From Okapia johnstoni (lineage: Eukaryota; Chordata; Mammalia; Artiodactyla; Giraffidae): a stretch of DNA of 64,000 nt. Positions 58,617 through 64,000 of the stretch are shown here, in pieces (the first letter of the stretch is position 1; the number at the start of each line of letters is the position of its first letter). The notes under the pieces are model-generated. The model saw only the letters and a program-made list of their open reading frames with translations, had not been told where the DNA came from and ran no database searches. Location of the stretch: assembly GCA_024291935.2 (NCBI GenBank), contig CM044312.1:46630001-46694000 (forward strand). Reading direction: 5' to 3'. Made by a program: the position numbers and the translations under genes.

Positions 58617-58801
58617 GGGCTTCCCTGGTAGCTCAGATAGTAAAGAATCTGCTGGGTCGGGAAGATCCCCTGGAGAAGGAAATAGCAACCCACTCCGGTA
58701 TTCTTGCCTGAAGAATTCCATGGACAGAGAAGCCTGGTGAGCTACAGTCCATGGGATCACAAAGAGTCAGACACGACCGAGCCACTTCATTTTCTTTTTT
58801 C
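58617..58801 (+). mobile_element. Bov-tA SINE with target duplication and internal deletion
   Basis: Sense copy 'gggcttccctggtagctcag' with 'atctgctgggtcgggaag', where part of the tRNA-like body (including most of the B box) is missing, then 'gatcacaaagagtcagacac'. Confidence 0.93.
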
Positions 58802-58810
58802 TGATTCTAA
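58802..58810 (+). repeat. Target-site duplication of Bov-tA, right
   Basis: Second copy of 'tgattctaa'. Confidence 0.8.
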
Positions 58811-58859
58811 AAGAGAATTCTTGCTTGTGCACCACCCTAGAAAACCTGCTCCTGTGCTC

Positions 58860-59440
58860 CAACCCCCAACCCCCTACGCAGGAAACGGTTCCACCATCCA
58901 CTCAGCTGTTCCAGCAAAGAACCCAGGAGTCACTCCTCTCTTTCCTCCTCTGGATCCTCATGCAAGTCCTCCAGGCTCTATTCCAATGTAGCCCGAGTCT
59001 ATCCATGTCCCCTCATTATTCTGGTCCCATTATTGCCATCTCTCCTACTGCTTCAGTAGATATCCCCACTCAGCGTTCATTCATCTGTCAGAATAATCTT
59101 TTAAAAATATAAAGTCAACCATGACAGTCTCCTGCTTAAAACCCTCCAACAGCTTCACATTACACAACTGGGCAAACTCTTGTCTTCTGGGCATTTTTCT
59201 CCCTCCCCATCCATTTGAACCAGCCAGCTGAATACACCCTCTTCTTTTTCATCTGACTAGGAGGTACTCATTCTTAACATTCACATTGGCTATTATTCCT
59301 TCCAAAAAGCCTCCTGTGACTCTCCACCCCAAGGCTGTGTACACACCAAACTTGACTCTATCGGGCAATGTGGCATTCCGTGTGGATTTCATCATCTGTT
59401 TCCTGAAAAATAATATTCTAGGAGCACAGGAGGCCCTTAG
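58860..59440 (+). mobile_element. L2 LINE fragment
   Basis: L2 3'-region phrases: 'cctgcttaaaaccctccaac', 'agcttcacattacacaactg', 'aagcctcctgtgactctcca', 'ggatttcatcatctgtttcc'. Confidence 0.6.
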
Positions 59441-59499
59441 CACTGCTGAAGGGCACACAAATGGATCACAGTCCTATATCACATTGTCAGGAGTCAGAG

Positions 59500-59655
59500 A
59501 GGACAGCCCACAGGAGTGGGCTTTGGAGAAAGGCAAACCTGGGTTAAAATCCAGATACCCAATCTTACTGTGTGCCCTCGGGTAAGTCAGTTAACATCTC
59601 TGAACTTCTGGTTTCCACTCATATATAAAATGGGAACGTGAATAACATGCTCGGC
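59500..59655 (+). mobile_element. MIR SINE
   Basis: Sense MIR: 'aacctgggttaaaatccaga', 'actgtgtgccctcgggtaag', 'cagttaacatctctgaactt'. Confidence 0.75.
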
Positions 59656-59667
59656 AAAGCACTCAGG

Positions 59668-59800
59668 AGTCAGGAAGATCCCCTGGAGGAGGAAATGGTA
59701 ACCCACTCCAGCATTCTTGCCTGGATAATCCCATGGCCAGAGGAGCCTGGCGGGCTACAGCCTGGCGGGCTGCACAGAGTTGGACATGACTGAGGACTGA
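59668..59800 (+). mobile_element. Bov-tA SINE 3' part
   Basis: 'ggagtcaggaagatcccctg', 'ccactccagcattcttgcct', with 'agcctggcgggctacagcct' containing a short internal duplication of 'cctggcgggct'. Confidence 0.88.
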
Positions 59801-60289
59801 GCATGCACACGAAGCACGAGCACATTCTAGACGCCCCGATGCAGCGACGGACACTGCAGTCTTCTCCCCCCAGGAGGGCGCACAGAGCTAACCCTGATGC
59901 CCCTCACCAGGCTGCAGGAGACACCTGAGGAGCTCTCTTCTATCTGCTTCTGTAACTGATTTTTCTCTCCATAAATTGTATCTCTGGATTTGGCTTCCTC
60001 CTTAGGTAATCTGTTTTAACACTGTTTCTGAAAAACCAACTGCACAGGACTCGATAGAGTTCAGTTACGCCTAGGCTTAGGAGAGATCTAAGGCAGGGCT
60101 CAGGACACCCCCTGCCTGTTCTGCACAACCCCCTCCAAAGTGTGTGTTTCCATTTTCCAGTCTCATCCACGCTGTTGTCGAAAGAGCTATCAAAACTTTG
60201 CGAAGCCCCGAAAATGGTAGAGCATTGGATTTGAAGTCTGAATTCTCTTCGTCGCTCTCTGGGTAAGTGACAGCAGCCTCGTTTCTTCA

Positions 60290-60440
60290 AACGCCAAGTA
60301 TTAAAGTGCTTTTTATCTCACTAATTAATAATTAGCTTTGGCAAGCAAGAAACTAAAAGGCACAGTTGGACTGTTCTCAAAAATCAGCTGCACAAATAAA
60401 AGCCAGGAGAGTGTCCTGGGTTTAAAATACAAGGCGAGGG
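60290..60440. promoter_or_regulatory. Repeat-free block with clustered TAATTA sites
   Basis: 'ctcactaattaataattagc' carries overlapping homeodomain palindromes next to 'tttggcaagcaagaaac'. Function inferred only. Confidence 0.25.
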
Positions 60441-62744
60441 TGAGGCTGTGTAGATTCCAACCCAGCAGAGATGCAGAGCGGGTGTCTTCCCGGGGATGAT
60501 GGAGGCGGTCGGCGACCTTCCATCCCTCTTCTCAGAGAGAGGTCTGCGCACTTGTGTGAAGGGCAGGTTTCCACAATGAGCACACTATACTGAAAAACCC
60601 TCCAAGGCTAGAGGCAGGCTTTTCTATTACTGCTCTGTAGCTTGGAAATCCCAGCTAGCTGATGACTTTATGGGTTTGTACGGTCTAGACAAGAGGGTTA
60701 CTCTTTGGCAAAATTGCTCCGGGGGGAGGCCCCTGTGAAAATTCCCATCCAGCTAATTACCATCCAGAGGGCAGGCTACCGGGAGGGCGCCAGCCTCTGG
60801 CAGAGGCTGCGGTTGGAAAGCCACACTCCTGGCTTTATCACTGGCTAAGTTTACTTTCCTCCCTGTCCAAACAAGGACAGGAAAGGGGAACAAGAGTGCT
60901 AGTGAGAGAGAGCAACTCGGGGTGCTGGCGGAGAACAAAGAATGAAGGCTGCCCAAGAGCTATGACTGAGAGGGCCGTGCCTTCACTAAGGACAGGGAAA
61001 CACCGGCCATCTGTCTGCTTTTACAACAATTATTTCAGCTTTCTCAGCAACTTTGAATCTCTGGAAGCAAATGAGTAAAGACACAACGGTCTGAACTGGG
61101 TATGGGGTAAAATGCTTCCAAAAATATCAGAGATTCACAGCACTAAAACCCAGAGGCGCTCACAACTATTTTCACCTCAGCTTTTAAGGGACCCAGAGAG
61201 GTAGATGGTGGTACCTGTTCCTTCAATACTTAGAAGACATCATTTTCACCTACCGCAGGAAGGGGCCGAGGGAAAACACCTGTCTAGAAACCCCTGGGTT
61301 CTGATTTAGCTGACAAATAGGGAAAGGGGAAAAGGGGAGGGGAGAGGGAATGGCCTTCTGTGAAGGGAGATCAAGCCTGCACTTGGCAATGTTCTCATCC
61401 AAACGCAACAGTGTCTCTGCTGGGAGGTCATCTCCAGAAGCCCTTCCACACCACACCCTCCCCACAAAAGAGCCTGCTTTCCTGTCCACATTTCTTCCTC
61501 ACTCGTATCTTCATTGTGACACAGTTTCTTCTCTTTTCCCCTCAAGTCCCTCAGGGTGTAGACTATCTCTCTTCCCACTTTTACTTCACTCTGAGGTATC
61601 TAATGATGGTGTTGCAGGTTGGGTGCTCAGTTATTGCCTAAGATGGATAACTGGATAACTGATCAAAGAGAAATCTCTACCCCCCAACAAGCACACAGAA
61701 ACATGATTTCCTCCCCCTCTTTATGACTAAGCTCTAGTGAACGACCTTGTGTTCTTTCTGAGGATGGCGAGTCAAGGAACATTCCAGGATCTGCAGGCCC
61801 AGAACTGTATGGCTATGGTTTGATGAAGTCTCATGAACAAAGAACTATGATTACAACACAGCTGATGATCAGAACACACTCAGTATTTTGCTGTGGCTGG
61901 AATGTGGGGAAATATGCACTGGACTGGAAATCAGGCAGGGTGGGTGTTGGTCTTTTTTTGATCCATTTGGCCACATGACCTCGGACTTTACACTACACTT
62001 GTATCAAGTGGTGAATCTGGATAACTGGATTTCAAATTTTCTGACCATGATTCAGTAAAAAAAAAGAAAAAAAAAATCACAACTCAGAAAATAACATACA
62101 CACACATACACAAGAAACTAAAAGTTTCCTCAGACAGTATTTATCCTTACTAAGTGTGCAGCACCCTATTTTCTATTTCTATATTAAAAAGTGCTGGTCA
62201 TAACTTATAAATTACAATAGCCAAGATGACCTTGACACATATTTCTGGTTCTAAAATCCCACAGTGTTAATATCGCATGCTATTTTATGCCACGTTGTTT
62301 TTTCTCCATTGCTTCCTTTCACTGGAAGGAGTTTGGGGCAATAAGCATCTCCTAAATTCAGGGGTGTTAAGGAACGACAACTGATGCAATGAAGCTGCCG
62401 CATCGCCCACCGCTCTCCCAGGAATCCTCGGCCCAGAGGTGGAGGAGGGACGGGAGCTGCTCTCCGACCGTCACTGTAAGGGGAGCAGGAAGTGAAAGAG
62501 ATCCCCTTCCATTCAAGTCACAGAATCGGTCATTTCTTGGCAACAAGTACTAGAGTGGTTTGAGGCTTCGCCAGTCTTAAGACATTTATTTTTACCAATT
62601 CCTTTGTCAGTCTTCTTTTGACTATTCTGAGGGCATTTGTACTGAACACAAAAGACCATGGAGATGAACATGTCAAAGCAATACTGTTGCTTTGTCACTG
62701 AATAAACTGAGGCCATTCAGAGTACTTCACAGGCATACACTGTG

Positions 62745-62935
62745 AGGTTTTATTTTTAATACTGAAGTATACTTGATTTACAGTGTTATGTTAATTTCTG
62801 CAGTACAGGAAAGTGACCCAGTTACATATACATTCTTTTTCATATTTTTTTCCACTATGTTTTATCACAGAATATTGAATATAGTTTCCTGTGTTATACA
62901 GTAGGACCTTGTTTATCTGAGTTGTTTTTTCTCAT
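62745..62935 (-). mobile_element. L1M LINE fragment
   Basis: 'ctgaagtatacttgatttac', 'agtgttatgttaatttctgc', 'tgtgttatacagtaggacct': L1M terminal-region text in the same orientation as the other L1 relics. Confidence 0.7.
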
Positions 62936-62952
62936 AATTATATTTTTACACT

Positions 62953-63195
62953 GACCTTGATCCCCCTGGGCCAAGCCAGAGGGAAAAGCAAATCTTTGGG
63001 AACTTGATTTGTCCTACATGACTTTACCAGATCTCCACCATCTCTCTCCTGAGAGACTCGAAGGGGCTATGTTCAACTAGCCTCAAGGGCACAATTCAGG
63101 GCTCAAGGATGGAGCCAAGTGAATTGTCTCACAGAGGAATCAAACCCAGGACCTCAGATTTAATCCCAGGCTCCGGTCCTCTGAGCCAGCTCTAA
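62953..63195 (-). mobile_element. Possible tRNA-derived SINE of unfamiliar type
   Basis: On the minus strand an A-box-like 'tggctcagagg' (63178-63188) precedes a B-box-like 'ggtttgattcc' (63136-63146), 31 nt apart, followed by about 180 nt of non-Bov sequence. The head differs from the Bov-tA and CHR heads. No target duplication was identified. Confidence 0.35.
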
Positions 63196-64000
63196 GTCCT
63201 GGAACTCCCATGGGTGAGGGACGATGACTTACTACCAGTTCGCCAAGAACCAACATGCAGGACTTACTCTGTTCACTATCTTGGTCTGTCAGTGAGAAGA
63301 GTCAACAACAACTATTAACCAGGCACAGGCAGCTAAATAACAATATGGCTTATTAGGTTAATAAAGTCGGGCCACTCAGAGCACTTGATAGACAAGAATC
63401 TGAAATATCACTCAGAAGGAGCCACAAATTGCCATCTTCTAGATGATGAAAGAGGCAAAATGTTCCGAGAAAATATCCATTCACTTTTCAGCCCTGTCAT
63501 CTTTCCAAAATGTACTATTATATAATAGAAAATACAGACAAAGTGAACAGAAATCCTGGAAGCTGTGAGATGCCATTTTTAAAGAGGCACAGCTACCATG
63601 AAAATGAAGCTACTTTGCAGTTTATAACATAATTCATTTTCCAGTTTGTCCTCCTTGCTTGACAGAAAATGACAATGTCCGTTACTATGCCACATTTATA
63701 GCTTTAGATAAAGGGCTTCCATATGGCAAAGGAGAAGCTTTGTAGTCTTGGCAAATCTTCCTTTTTTGATGATGCCAGGAAATAGGTCTTTATTGTGAGC
63801 CCTCCCCCTCTCCCCAAAAAAGAGAGAAAGAAAATCCTTTTTGGAATATTTATTATTCATTTTAGGAAACATAGCCCTATAGATTATTTACAAATGTGTT
63901 AACTGGATTCTACTAAACTTTTAATTTGCAATTTACTTGCCAAATACTATGTATTAGTTACCAACGGTATATTTATGTTTCTGCAATGCATGCTTATTAT
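63196..64000 (-). other. JAZF1: JAZF1 intron, right edge
   Basis: AT-rich sequence with no recognised repeat, exon or site. Confidence 0.6.

Larger units (their letters stand above)
37942..64000 (-). other. JAZF1: JAZF1 intron (partial, continues past the window)
   Basis: 26 kb without any further JAZF1 exon that I can find on the minus strand: no frame encodes the Ser/Pro/Thr-rich segment expected before the acidic exon. JAZF1 has very large introns, so this is expected. The space holds Bov-tA/Bov-A2, CHR, MIR, L2 and L1 elements, three BovB copies, one mariner hairpin and several repeat-free blocks. Chance frames on both strands show no protein family. Confidence 0.85.

Noticed and set aside
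1..64000. CRISPR array, phage or bacterial operon
   Set aside because: No spaced identical repeats other than SINEs and VNTR, no dense coding, introns and mammalian retroelements throughout.
37942..64000. Upstream JAZF1 exon with the Ser/Pro/Thr-rich segment
   Set aside because: I looked for a minus-strand frame with the expected composition and acceptor/donor pair and found none; it should lie beyond the right edge.

Overview
The window is nuclear DNA from a ruminant mammal, most likely a bovid. The evidence is many Bov-tA/Bov-A2 SINEs, six BovB (RTE) LINE fragments, ruminant tRNA-Glu CHR-type SINEs, a Bos-type mariner hairpin and older mammalian L1, L2, MIR and hAT fossils. No bacterial, phage or CRISPR content is visible. 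Most long reading frames are repeat-derived or chance; the real coding sequence is eight short spliced exons of two genes.

Region 1 (1-28.6 kb, + strand): the 3' part of TAX1BP1, an autophagy receptor and A20 adaptor. Six in-frame coding exons (708-833, 4340-4411, 15815-15998, 16349-16497, 26048-26130, 26744-26945) encode the last 271 residues: the end of the coiled coil, a proline-rich linker, and two C-terminal ubiquitin-binding zinc fingers. Splice phases join without a break, and the stop is TAG at 26943-26945. The introns hold most of the mobile elements, including a full BovB 3' part, a large antisense L1M remnant (12.36-15.55 kb) and an AT-rich 30/36-bp tandem array at 17.3-17.9 kb.

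Region 2 (26.9-30.8 kb): both genes end here tail to tail. The TAX1BP1 3' UTR runs rightward and the long JAZF1 3' UTR runs leftward; their candidate poly(A) signals lie within about 0.1-0.9 kb of each other.

Region 3 (28.6-64 kb, - strand): the 3' part of JAZF1, a zinc-finger nuclear cofactor. Its last two coding exons (37772-37941, then 30781-30957) encode the acidic/serine patch and two zinc fingers, one of them split across the intron. From 37942 to the right edge the window is inside one large JAZF1 intron. That intron holds SINEs, L2/MIR relics, two younger BovB copies with target-site duplications, a BovB inverted pair, a mariner hairpin resembling cattle miR-2284/2285 loci, and several non-repetitive homeobox-type AT-rich blocks that could be conserved enhancers. 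The gene order matches the human 7p15.2 order TAX1BP1-JAZF1.

No undescribed multi-gene system was found. The items most worth a second look are the VNTR plus Bov-A2 block enclosed by one 15-bp direct repeat, a GC-rich hairpin in a TAX1BP1 intron, a tRNA-like SINE of unfamiliar type near 63 kb, a pair of same-phase competing donors in TAX1BP1, and the mariner hairpin.
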